DNA from: Methylobacterium sp. AMS5
GTDB lineage: Bacteria; Pseudomonadota; Alphaproteobacteria; Rhizobiales; Beijerinckiaceae
Length of the DNA: 64,000 nt
Assembly (NCBI RefSeq): GCF_001542815.1
Contig: NZ_CP006992.1
Span: 4,159,501 to 4,223,500 of the forward strand
Reading direction: 5' to 3'
Made by a program: the position numbers and the translations under genes. How positions within the stretch are numbered: position 1 is the first letter of the stretch; every line of letters begins with the position of its first letter. This document shows positions 57,224-64,000 of this stretch, in pieces. The notes beneath the pieces were generated by a model. That model saw only the letters and a list, made by a program, of their open reading frames with translations, had not been told where the DNA came from and made no database searches.

Positions 57224-57634
57224 TCAGCCGACCCGCAGCGGCCCGCCGACGAGCCAGGCCGGATCGAACCAGCGGTCGGCCTCGCCGTCGTAGGGGAGGC
57301 GGGTGACGTCCCAGTGCTGGATGTATTGCGCGTAGACGTTCCAGACCGCGATGCCGCCGCCGACGAAGATGCGCCGGCCGGGATAGCGGGCCAGCACCTG
57401 TTCCGGATCCTCGTGCGAACGGATCACGTCGATGGTGCGGTCCTTGAACGCGAATTCGGGCACCGAGGCCACGGTTTTGGGGCCGGCGATCAGCACGTGG
57501 CCCATGGTGAGCGCGAAGAAGCGCGTCACGTCCTCGACGAAGAGCGGATCGGTGTTGCCCTCCCAGGGGAGCTGCCCGTTGAGGCCGAGCTGGCCCCGCT
57601 GGCCGATGGCGCAGATGCAGCGGACGTCGATCAT
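57224..57634 (-). CDS. dmrA: DHFR-family reductase, probable dihydromethanopterin reductase DmrA
   Basis: 136 residues (about 15 kDa). The DHFR-like pattern is present but reduced: CICAIGQRGQLGLNGQLPWE at the start, HVLIAGPKTVASVPEF in place of the G-R-x-T-x-x-S NADPH motif, and RRIFVGGGIAVWNVYA for the second GG loop. The size and sequence agree with DmrA of Methylobacterium extorquens, which reduces dihydromethanopterin to tetrahydromethanopterin, the C1 carrier of formaldehyde oxidation. Last gene of a cvpA-purF-SDR-dmrA run. I name it from memory of the family; an ordinary short DHFR is the alternative. Confidence 0.72.
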   Translation of the reverse strand: MIDVRCICAIGQRGQLGLNGQLPWEGNTDPLFVEDVTRFFALTMGHVLIAGPKTVASVPEFAFKDRTIDVIRSHEDPEQVLARYPGRRIFVGGGIAVWNVYAQYIQHWDVTRLPYDGEADRWFDPAWLVGGPLRVG

Positions 57635-57659
57635 GGCTGAAACCTGAAAAACAAAGAAT

Positions 57660-57699
57660 GCGGGCTCTGCCCGCAAGCCCGCCGGGGCCTTGGCCCCGG
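57660..57699. repeat. Double hairpin between the SDR and dmrA genes
   Basis: GCGGGC-TCT-GCCCGC (57660-57674) and CCGGGGCC-TT-GGCCCCGG (57682-57699). The first shares its GGGCTCTGCCC core with the hairpin at 27228-27246. Placed 26 bases upstream of dmrA, it could attenuate or process the operon transcript. Confidence 0.6.
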
Positions 57700-57705
57700 A
57701 CCCCG

Positions 57706-58449
57706 TTACTGGGGTGCGGAGAAGGTGAGAACCCGGTCGCTGGGGAAATCGTAGAGTTTGCCCGTCTCGTTCCAATCGGGGGAGGCCAGCCGCACGAAAT
57801 GCGGGGCCAGTTCCTCCGGGGTCTTGAGCGTCTCCGGATCCTCGCCCGGCATCGCCGCGGCGCGCATGCTCGTGCGCAGCGGGCCCGGATTGAGCAGCAT
57901 GGCGCGCACCCGCGTGCGCTCGTTCTCGGCGGCATAGGTGCGCACCATCGCCTCCAGCGCCGCCTTCGAGACGGAGTAGGGCCCCCAATAGGCCCGGCAT
58001 TTCGCGGCCGCGCCCGAGGAGACGAAGACCGCCCTCCCCGCGTCCGAGCGCTGGAGCAGCGGGTCGAACGAGCGGATCAGGCGCCAGTTGGCAGTGACGT
58101 TGATCGCCATCACCCCATCCCACACCTTGGGCGTGACGTGGCTCACCGGCATCAGGTTGCCGAGGATGCCGGCATTGCCGACCACGATGTCGAGCCGGCC
58201 CCAGCGCTCGTTGAGCGCAGCACCCAGGCGGTCGATGGCGTCGTAATCGGTGAGGTCGAGCGGCACGAGCGTCGCGTGGCCGCCGGCGGTGCGGATCGCG
58301 TCGTCGAGTTCCTCCAGGCCGCCCTGCGTGCGGGCGACGGCGACGACGTGGGCGCCGGCGCCCGCCAGAGCCAGGGCGGCGGCGCGGCCGATGCCGCGCG
58401 AGGCGCCGGTGACGACGGCGACGCGGCCGTCGAGGATCGGGTCGGCCAT
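57706..58449 (-). CDS. Short-chain dehydrogenase/reductase
   Basis: 247 residues from the ATG at 58449. Classical SDR: VAVVTGASRGIGRAAALALA (cofactor loop), PLDLTDYDAIDRL, VGNAGILGNL, the catalytic Ser in VFVSSGAAAK and the YSVSK motif in AYWGPYSVSKAALEAM, then LLNPGPLRTSMRA. An Arg after the first glycines suggests NADPH. It starts 5 bases after the purF stop, so it is co-transcribed. Substrate unknown; the neighbouring dmrA raises the possibility of a pterin-related role, but nothing in the sequence proves it. Confidence 0.9.
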   Translation of the reverse strand: MADPILDGRVAVVTGASRGIGRAAALALAGAGAHVVAVARTQGGLEELDDAIRTAGGHATLVPLDLTDYDAIDRLGAALNERWGRLDIVVGNAGILGNLMPVSHVTPKVWDGVMAINVTANWRLIRSFDPLLQRSDAGRAVFVSSGAAAKCRAYWGPYSVSKAALEAMVRTYAAENERTRVRAMLLNPGPLRTSMRAAAMPGEDPETLKTPEELAPHFVRLASPDWNETGKLYDFPSDRVLTFSAPQ

Positions 58450-58454
58450 CTCGC

Positions 58455-59930
58455 TCAATCCGCCTCGGCCAGCATGGCGAAGCGCTTGGGCCCGGCGATC
58501 GCCAAGTCGGTCAGGCCGGTCGGGTAGTCGCCGGTGAAGCAATGGTCGGTGTATTGCGGGCAGTCGGCATTGCGCGCCTCCTCGCCCATCGCCCGGTAGA
58601 GGCCGGGGATCGACAGGAAGGCGAGCGAATCGGCGCCGATATACTTTCGCATCCCCTCGAGATCGTGGGTCGCGGCCAAGAGCTTCTCGCGCTCGGGCGT
58701 GTCGATCCCGTAGAAGTCGGGATAGGTGATCGGCGGCGAGGCGATGCGGAAATGCACCTCGCGGGCGCCGGCCTCGCGCATCATCCGCACGATCTTCACC
58801 GAGGTGGTGCCGCGCACGAGGCTGTCGTCGACGAGCACGATGCGCTTGCCCTCGACCGCGGCGCGGTTGGCCGAGTGCTTCATCCGCACCCCGAGTTCGC
58901 GCACGGTCTGGGTCGGCTGGATGAAGGTGCGCCCGACATAGTGGTTGCGGATGATGCCCATCTCGAAGGGCAGGCCGGCCTCCTGCGCGAAGCCCAGAGC
59001 CGCCGGCACGCCGGAATCCGGCACCGGGATCACCACGTCGGCCTCGGGGGCTGCCTCGCGGGCGAGTTCCTGGCCGATGGCCTTGCGCACGCCGTAGACG
59101 CTCTTGCCGTTCACCACCGAGTCCGGACGGGCGAAGTAGATGTACTCGAAGATGCAGGGGCGCATCGGCTGCTTCTCGGCAAAGCGGATCGACTCGACGC
59201 CGTCTTCCGAGATCACCACCACCTCGCCGTTCTCGACATCGCGGATGAAGCGGGCGCCGATGATGTCGAGCGCGCAGGATTCGGAGGCGAGGATGTAGCG
59301 GCCGTCGAGTTCGCCGAGCACCAGCGGGCGGATGCCGAGCGGGTCGCGGGCGCCGATGAGTTTCTTGTTGGTGAGCGCGACGATGGCGTAGGCGCCCTGG
59401 ATCTGCTGCAGCGCGTCGATGAAGCGCTCGACGATGCGCGGTTTGCGCGAGCGGGCGGCCAGATGGAGAATCACCTCGGTGTCCGAGGTCGATTGCGTGA
59501 TGGCGCCGTCGCGCACGAGGTCGCGGCGGATCGACAGCGCGTTGGTGAGGTTGCCGTTATGCGCCACGGCCAGCCCGCCGCCGGCGAGTTCGGCGAAGAG
59601 CGGTTGGACGTTGCGCAAGATCGTGCCGCCGGTGGTCGAGTAGCGCACGTGGCCGATGGCCGAGCGGCCGGCCAGCCGCTCGATCGTGGCGCGGTCGGAG
59701 AAGGAATCCCCGACGAGGCCCTGGCGGCGCTCGGAGTGGAACACGCCGTCGTCGTAGGAGACGATGCCGGCCGCCTCCTGGCCGCGATGCTGCAAGGCGT
59801 GCAGGCCGAGCGCCGTGATGGCCGAGGCGTCATCGTGCCCGTAGATGCCGAAGACGCCGCATTCCTCGCGAAGCGTATCCCCGTCGATGTCCAGGTTACG
59901 GACATCGGCGCTCGCGCTGACAACAGACAT
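58455..59930 (-). CDS. purF: Amidophosphoribosyltransferase
   Basis: 491 residues. The N-terminal Ntn glutaminase begins at the conserved Cys after a 23-residue propeptide (EECGVFGIYGHDDAS), with HALQHRGQEAAGI, GHVRYSTTG and AHNGNLTN. The phosphoribosyltransferase part has DVVIPVPDSG, KHSANRAAVEGKRIVLVDDS and LVRGTTS, the PRPP loop. It makes phosphoribosylamine, the first step of purine synthesis. The usual cvpA-purF neighbourhood is preserved. Confidence 0.97.
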   Translation of the reverse strand: MSVVSASADVRNLDIDGDTLREECGVFGIYGHDDASAITALGLHALQHRGQEAAGIVSYDDGVFHSERRQGLVGDSFSDRATIERLAGRSAIGHVRYSTTGGTILRNVQPLFAELAGGGLAVAHNGNLTNALSIRRDLVRDGAITQSTSDTEVILHLAARSRKPRIVERFIDALQQIQGAYAIVALTNKKLIGARDPLGIRPLVLGELDGRYILASESCALDIIGARFIRDVENGEVVVISEDGVESIRFAEKQPMRPCIFEYIYFARPDSVVNGKSVYGVRKAIGQELAREAAPEADVVIPVPDSGVPAALGFAQEAGLPFEMGIIRNHYVGRTFIQPTQTVRELGVRMKHSANRAAVEGKRIVLVDDSLVRGTTSVKIVRMMREAGAREVHFRIASPPITYPDFYGIDTPEREKLLAATHDLEGMRKYIGADSLAFLSIPGLYRAMGEEARNADCPQYTDHCFTGDYPTGLTDLAIAGPKRFAMLAEAD

Positions 59931-60180
59931 GTCGATCTCGAATCCTGGAGGCGCGCGGGTCGCGCGGGCCTCGCATCCGGCACGGCGGGAAACGGCCGGA
60001 GACGCGTGCCGCCCGCGACCTCGGCCGCGAGGGGTTACGCCAGGACCGTCGTGAAACCGTTACCTAGGCGCGGATCGCGTCGCAACCAAGACCGATTCCA
60101 GCATATCGCGCGCAATGCGGCTGCATTGCTCCGCACCGCGGCGTCTTGGGAGATCGGCGAGGCTGGCCGTTGGGCCGGCC

Positions 60181-60774
60181 TCAGCGCTTCGGCTCGGGTC
60201 CGGCCTCGCTGCGGCGCTGGGCCGGGAGATCGGTCTCCGGCGGCGGCTCCTCCGGCCCGTCGCCCTTCGGCTTGCGGAACTGCTTGAGGAAGCCCTCCGG
60301 ATTGTCGGGCAACTGCGCCACCAGCGCCTCGCCCGAGCTTTCGAGCAGCGACCGGCTCTTGGCCTGCGCCGCCCAGTCCGGAACCTTGCCCTGGACGAGC
60401 CAAGCCAGGAACACCCAGCCGATCACGCAGATCAGGAAGCCGCGACCCGCCCCGAACAGGAAGCCGAGCGAGCGGTCGACGGCACCGATGCGCGAATCGA
60501 GCACGAGGTCGGAGATCTTCACCGTCACCAGCGAGACCACGATCAGGGTGGCGAGGAAGATCGCGGCGATGGAGGCGACGAGCGCCACCGTATCGCTGGA
60601 GATGTGCTGCTTGACGGTGGGCAGGAGCAGCGGATGGAGCGACCACGCCACCGCGGCGGCGGCCACCCAGGCAATGATCGCGAGCACCTCGCGGGTCACG
60701 CCGCGCACGGCGGCGAGCAGCGCCGAGACGAGCACGATGCCGAGCACCACGAGGTCGAGGACGGAAAACGGCAT
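60181..60774 (-). CDS. cvpA: CvpA family membrane protein
   Basis: 197 residues from the ATG at 60774. Four membrane helices (about 5-22, 28-48, 62-85 and 105-125) with FSVLDLVVLGIVLVSALLAAVRG and RSLGFLFGAGRGFLICVIGW, the two conserved CvpA blocks. The C-terminal ~45 residues are a charged, Pro-rich cytoplasmic tail. It is linked to colicin V export in E. coli and more generally to envelope homeostasis. purF follows 250 bases downstream on the same strand. Confidence 0.9.
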   Translation of the reverse strand: MPFSVLDLVVLGIVLVSALLAAVRGVTREVLAIIAWVAAAAVAWSLHPLLLPTVKQHISSDTVALVASIAAIFLATLIVVSLVTVKISDLVLDSRIGAVDRSLGFLFGAGRGFLICVIGWVFLAWLVQGKVPDWAAQAKSRSLLESSGEALVAQLPDNPEGFLKQFRKPKGDGPEEPPPETDLPAQRRSEAGPEPKR

Positions 60775-61163
60775 CGCAGGATATGGTTCGCTGGGGCGGA
60801 ACGAGGCAGCCTTGCCCGGACGACGACGGCTCCCCCGGGCCGCGCATCCGCTGTGGTCCTTAACCATATACCCCGGCGAACCTCGGCCGTCACCTTCGGG
60901 CCGGCGCTCCGTGCGGGCGCCGCCGAGCCGCCCGCGCCGCCTTCCCCATTCCCGCATCGGCAGGGGTGCCGGGCTTCCTCCCGGGATCGGCCGTCCCGGC
61001 CGCAGATCCGATCCATCAAAGAAAATCGGCCGGTGAGAGCGAAATCCCTCGTCGTCACGATGGCGTGCGCATAATGTTTTCTGATCGCTTCGAAAGAGGA
61101 AATCATCTTCCAAGCAACCTCGGCTATAACCGAAGTATTCAATATCCGGACGGGGTGAGGGTT
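60775..61163. other. 389-bp divergent promoter region
   Basis: Between cvpA (leftward) and the metallo-beta-lactamase-fold gene (rightward). The right-hand 130 bp are less GC-rich (TAATGTTTTCTGATCGC near 61072), the likely promoter area of the rightward gene. The open frame running through here is not coding. No repeat found. Confidence 0.4.
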
Positions 61164-62282
61164 ATGGCCGGTACGATCGACAGGCGTGGCTTCCTGCGGG
61201 GCTCCGCACTCTTCGCGGCCGGTGCCGCCGCCGGGTTCTCCTGTATCGAGATCGCGAATGCCGCCCCGATCACGGTGCCGACGGTCGATAAGCTGTCCCT
61301 GCGCGTCCTGATCGATTCGGCCCACGACCAGTTCCTGAAGCCCGCGACCGTGCAGGGCGTGCTGCATCAGCCGCCGGGCAACGGGCGCGGCAGCGATTAC
61401 CGCAAGGTGCTGCACAATCAGTGGGGCCTGTCGCTCTTCGCCGAATCCTGGCGGGCGGAGGAGGCCCGTACGATCCTGCTCGATTTCGGCTACAGCCCCG
61501 AGGCCCTGCTCAACAATATCGAGATCCTCAAGGTCGATCCCACCAAGATCGATGCGCTGATCGTCAGCCACGGCCACCACGACCATTACGGCGGCCTGAC
61601 CGGGTTCCTCGACACGTACAGGAGCGCGCTCGCGCCCGACCTGAAGCTCTATGCCGGCGGCGAGGACAATTTCTGCCACCGCCACAGCCCGAGCGGCGTC
61701 CCCGGCCAGTTCACCGATTTCGGCCAGCTCGACCGGCGCGAACTGACGGCGCAGAAAATCTCGACCGTGCTCTGCGAGACGCCCACCGTGGTCGCCGGCC
61801 ACGCCTTCACCACGGGGCAGATCAAGCGCGCCTCCATCGAGCGCATCCTGCCCAACACCTTCGTCGAGCGCGGCATCACCGACGGGCTGGGCTGCGATGC
61901 CAGCCACTATTCGCCCGCCGAACTCCAGGGAAAGATCATCCCCGACGAGCACGTCCACGAGCACGCCACCTGCTTCAACGTGAAGGGCAAGGGCCTCGTG
62001 GTGATCTCGTCCTGCGGCCATGTCGGCATCGTCAACTCCGTGCGCCAGGCGCAGGAGGTCTCCGGCATCGAACGCGTCCACGCCATCGTCGGCGGGTTCC
62101 ATCTCGGACCCGCGCCGAAGGACTACCTGACCCAGGTCGTGGCCGAGATCAAAAAGCTCCAGCCCGATGTCGTCGTGCCGATGCATTGCAGCGGCCTGAA
62201 CTTCGCCCTCGAGGCGCAGGCGCAGATGCCGGAGAACGTGATCGTTCCGACCACCGGCAGCCGGCTCGTCTTCAGTGCGTAG
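61164..62282 (+). CDS. Tat-exported metallo-beta-lactamase-fold hydrolase, dihydropterin synthase-like subgroup
   Basis: 372 residues from the ATG at 61164. A twin-arginine signal (DRRGFLRGSALFAAGAAAGF) predicts folded export. Metal-site motif SHGHHDHYGGL is canonical, with later His residues in VISSCGHVGIVNSV and VPMHCSG. RILLDFG-like and HSPSGVPGQF segments recall the MBL subgroup named after 7,8-dihydropterin-6-methyl-4-(beta-ribofuranosyl)-aminobenzene-phosphate synthase, but an exported protein is unlikely to do that cytoplasmic step. Substrate unknown. It overlaps the SCO1 gene by 8 bases. Confidence 0.85.
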   Translation: MAGTIDRRGFLRGSALFAAGAAAGFSCIEIANAAPITVPTVDKLSLRVLIDSAHDQFLKPATVQGVLHQPPGNGRGSDYRKVLHNQWGLSLFAESWRAEEARTILLDFGYSPEALLNNIEILKVDPTKIDALIVSHGHHDHYGGLTGFLDTYRSALAPDLKLYAGGEDNFCHRHSPSGVPGQFTDFGQLDRRELTAQKISTVLCETPTVVAGHAFTTGQIKRASIERILPNTFVERGITDGLGCDASHYSPAELQGKIIPDEHVHEHATCFNVKGKGLVVISSCGHVGIVNSVRQAQEVSGIERVHAIVGGFHLGPAPKDYLTQVVAEIKKLQPDVVVPMHCSGLNFALEAQAQMPENVIVPTTGSRLVFSA

Positions 62283-62883
62283 CCGGACATTCGCGGCCGC
62301 TCTGCTCTGCGCGCTCGCCGCCGTCGTCCCCGCCTGCGGCGAGACCCCGCCCCGCCGCTCGGCCGCCGAGCTGATGGACGTGCTGATGTGGAACCGCGAG
62401 CCGGTCGGCGGCCCGTTCGCGCTGATCGATCAGAAGGGCCGGCCCCGGACGGAGGCCGATTTTCGCGGCCGTCTCCTTCTGGTCTATTTCGGCTACACCG
62501 CCTGCCCGGATGTCTGCCCCACGGACCTCATGGAGATCGGGCGGGCCCTCACGCTGCTGGGCGAGGCCGGCGACGCCGTCCAGCCGGTCTTCATCACGCT
62601 CGACCCCGAGCACGACACGGCCGCGCTTCTGGCGGAGTACCTGCCGAACTTCCATCCGCGTCTGGTCGGCTTGACGGGCAGCGAGGCGGCGGTCCGCCGC
62701 GCCGCCGACGCCTACAAGGTCTATTACGAGACGAGCCTGCGCCCCGGGGGCGGCCGCGCCGTCGAGCATTCCGCCTTCGTCTACTTGATGGATCGCTCGG
62801 GCGCCTATCTCGGCTTCTTTCCGCCCGGCACCTCGGCCGAGCGGATGCTGACGATCCTGCAGCCGCATCTCGCGCCGGAATAG
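62275..62883 (+). CDS. SCO1/SenC family copper chaperone/thiol protein
   Basis: 202 residues from the GTG at 62275. The signal sequence ends in a lipobox-like VVPAC, so it is probably a membrane-anchored periplasmic protein. Thioredoxin-fold copper site: Cys-x-x-x-Cys in FGYTACPDVCPTDL and the distant His in VEHSAFVYLMD. SCO proteins deliver copper to the CuA site of cytochrome oxidase or act as thiol reductases. Translationally coupled to the exported MBL-fold protein. Confidence 0.92.
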   Translation: MRSRTFAAALLCALAAVVPACGETPPRRSAAELMDVLMWNREPVGGPFALIDQKGRPRTEADFRGRLLLVYFGYTACPDVCPTDLMEIGRALTLLGEAGDAVQPVFITLDPEHDTAALLAEYLPNFHPRLVGLTGSEAAVRRAADAYKVYYETSLRPGGGRAVEHSAFVYLMDRSGAYLGFFPPGTSAERMLTILQPHLAPE

Positions 62884-62889
62884 GCCGCG

Positions 62890-64000
62890 CTACATCTCCT
62901 CCTCGAAGCGCACGGCCCGCGGGCGGCCCCCGCCCTTCCGCGGCGCGCCCGAGGCGATGCCGGCGACGAGGTCGGCGATGTGGCGCAGCGCATCCGTCGG
63001 CAGCGCCCGGTCCCCGGCCTCGCCGCGCCCTTGCGGGGTGATCGCTTTGCCAAAGCCGAGCTTCAACGCCTCCTTCAGCCGGGCCGGCGCCTGCGAGACC
63101 GGCCGCACCGCCCCCGACAGGCCGAGTTCGCCGAAATAGACCGAGTCGGAGGGCAGAGCCGCGCCCGAGAGCGACGAGACGAGCGCGGCGGCGACCGCGA
63201 GATCCGCGGCGGGCTCGGTGATGCGCAGGCCGCCGGCGACGTTGAGGTAGACGTCGTGGCCGCCGAGCCGGATGCCGCCATGGGCCTCCAGCACGGCCAG
63301 CACCATCGACAGGCGGTTGGGGTCCCAGCCGACCACGGCCCGGCGCGGCATGCCGAGCGAGGAGGGGGCGACGAGCGCCTGGATCTCGACCAGCAGCGGG
63401 CGCGTGCCCTCCATCCCGGCAAAGACGGCGGTGCCCGGCGCGGCGTGGTCGCGGCCCGCTAGGAACAGGGCGGAGGGATTGGGCACCTCGGCGAGCCCGG
63501 CATCGGTCATCTCGAACACGCCGATCTCGTCGGTCGGTCCGAAGCGGTTTTTGACCGCCCGCAGGATGCGGAAATGGTGGCCCTGGTCGCCCTCGAACGA
63601 GGCGACGGCATCGACCATGTGCTCGACCACGCGGGGGCCCGCGATCTGCCCGTCCTTGGTGACGTGGCCGACGAGGATGACGGCCGTGCCCGTGGTCTTG
63701 GCGAAGCGGATCAGGGCCTGGGCGGAGCTGCGCACCTGCGTCACGGTGCCGGGCGCCGATTCCACGGTCTCGGTCCACATGGTCTGGATCGAGTCGATGA
63801 TGACGAGCGCGGGCGGGTGGCCCTGCGACAGCGTCTCGACGATGTCCTCGACATTGGTCTGCGCCGCCAGCTCCACCGGATACTTGGTCAGCCCGAGGCG
63901 TTCGGCGCGCAGGCGCACCTGCCCCACCGCCTCCTCGCCGGAGATGTAGGCGACGCGCTCCCCGCTCCTGGCCATCGCGGCGGAGGCCTGCATCAGCAGG
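62890..64000 (-). CDS. radA: DNA repair protein RadA, C-terminal part (5' end beyond the window)
   Basis: About 370 codons are present, open at the right edge; the final bases encode LLMQ, which follows the Walker A of RadA, so the zinc finger and Walker A lie outside. Seen: YISGEEAVGQVRLRAERLG, Walker B LVIIDSIQTMW, the KNRFG motif in RAVKNRFGPTDEIGVFEM, and the Lon-like C-terminal domain (HDVYLNVAGGLRITEPAADL, FGELGLSGAVRPV). It helps branch migration and recombination repair. Confidence 0.96.
   Translation of the reverse strand, partial: LLMQASAAMARSGERVAYISGEEAVGQVRLRAERLGLTKYPVELAAQTNVEDIVETLSQGHPPALVIIDSIQTMWTETVESAPGTVTQVRSSAQALIRFAKTTGTAVILVGHVTKDGQIAGPRVVEHMVDAVASFEGDQGHHFRILRAVKNRFGPTDEIGVFEMTDAGLAEVPNPSALFLAGRDHAAPGTAVFAGMEGTRPLLVEIQALVAPSSLGMPRRAVVGWDPNRLSMVLAVLEAHGGIRLGGHDVYLNVAGGLRITEPAADLAVAAALVSSLSGAALPSDSVYFGELGLSGAVRPVSQAPARLKEALKLGFGKAITPQGRGEAGDRALPTDALRHIADLVAGIASGAPRKGGGRPRAVRFEEEM

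Overview
The window looks like chromosomal DNA of a Methylobacterium/Methylorubrum-type alphaproteobacterium. It is very GC-rich. Its housekeeping genes are alphaproteobacterial (trmFO, uvrA, rimO, mazG, hspQ, coaBC, ubiB, ubiE, purF, cvpA, radA). It also carries a 136-residue DHFR-like protein (57224-57634) that I read as dihydromethanopterin reductase DmrA, a marker of tetrahydromethanopterin-dependent C1 metabolism. All assignments rest on recognition of protein motifs and gene context; no search was run.

Layout. 1-8 kb: the end of a UDP-GlcNAc 2-epimerase-like gene, trmFO, a secreted RTX protein, a DegP-like protein that has lost its catalytic triad, an ECF sigma/RskA-type anti-sigma pair and an outer-membrane protein. 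8-12 kb: uvrA and a small DUF1772-like membrane protein. 12-14.5 kb: an accessory module, in which a subtilisin-type (S8) peptidase gene with a small downstream partner is split by a complete IS5-family element. 14.6-22.2 kb: a cupin, a truncated GST and a signalling block (NIT-domain chemoreceptor, receiver protein, large HWE-type PAS/GAF kinase, Crp-family regulator). 22.4-31 kb: GH25 hydrolase, DUF488, a UbiH-type hydroxylase, two small overlapping genes, quinone oxidoreductase, nicotinamidase and a compact pabB-pabA-pabC operon for p-aminobenzoate. 31-34.7 kb: rimO, small proteins, DoxX-like protein and mazG.

34.8-37.6 kb is the most unusual part: a complete plasmid-type replicon cassette in chromosomal surroundings. 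It has seven 17-bp iterons, four of whose six spacings are 22 or 33 bp, then a RepA-family initiator gene, a second AT-rich region with a different repeated motif, and a small winged-helix protein with a Pro/Ala-rich linker.

37.7-51.4 kb: patatin-like lipase, a CitE-like lyase with hspQ, an orphan diguanylate cyclase, a two-gene RND efflux system, an HD-GYP c-di-GMP phosphodiesterase, an agmatinase-family enzyme and a FemAB-like transferase. 51.5-55.3 kb: coaBC-ubiB-ubiE. 55.5-56.9 kb: a family-61 glycosyltransferase. 57.2-60.8 kb: a cvpA-purF-SDR-dmrA run. 61-64 kb: a Tat-exported metallo-beta-lactamase-fold protein overlapping a SCO1 gene, then the 3' part of radA running off the window.

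At least three families of short palindromic repeats are scattered between genes. No rRNA, tRNA, CRISPR array or riboswitch was found.
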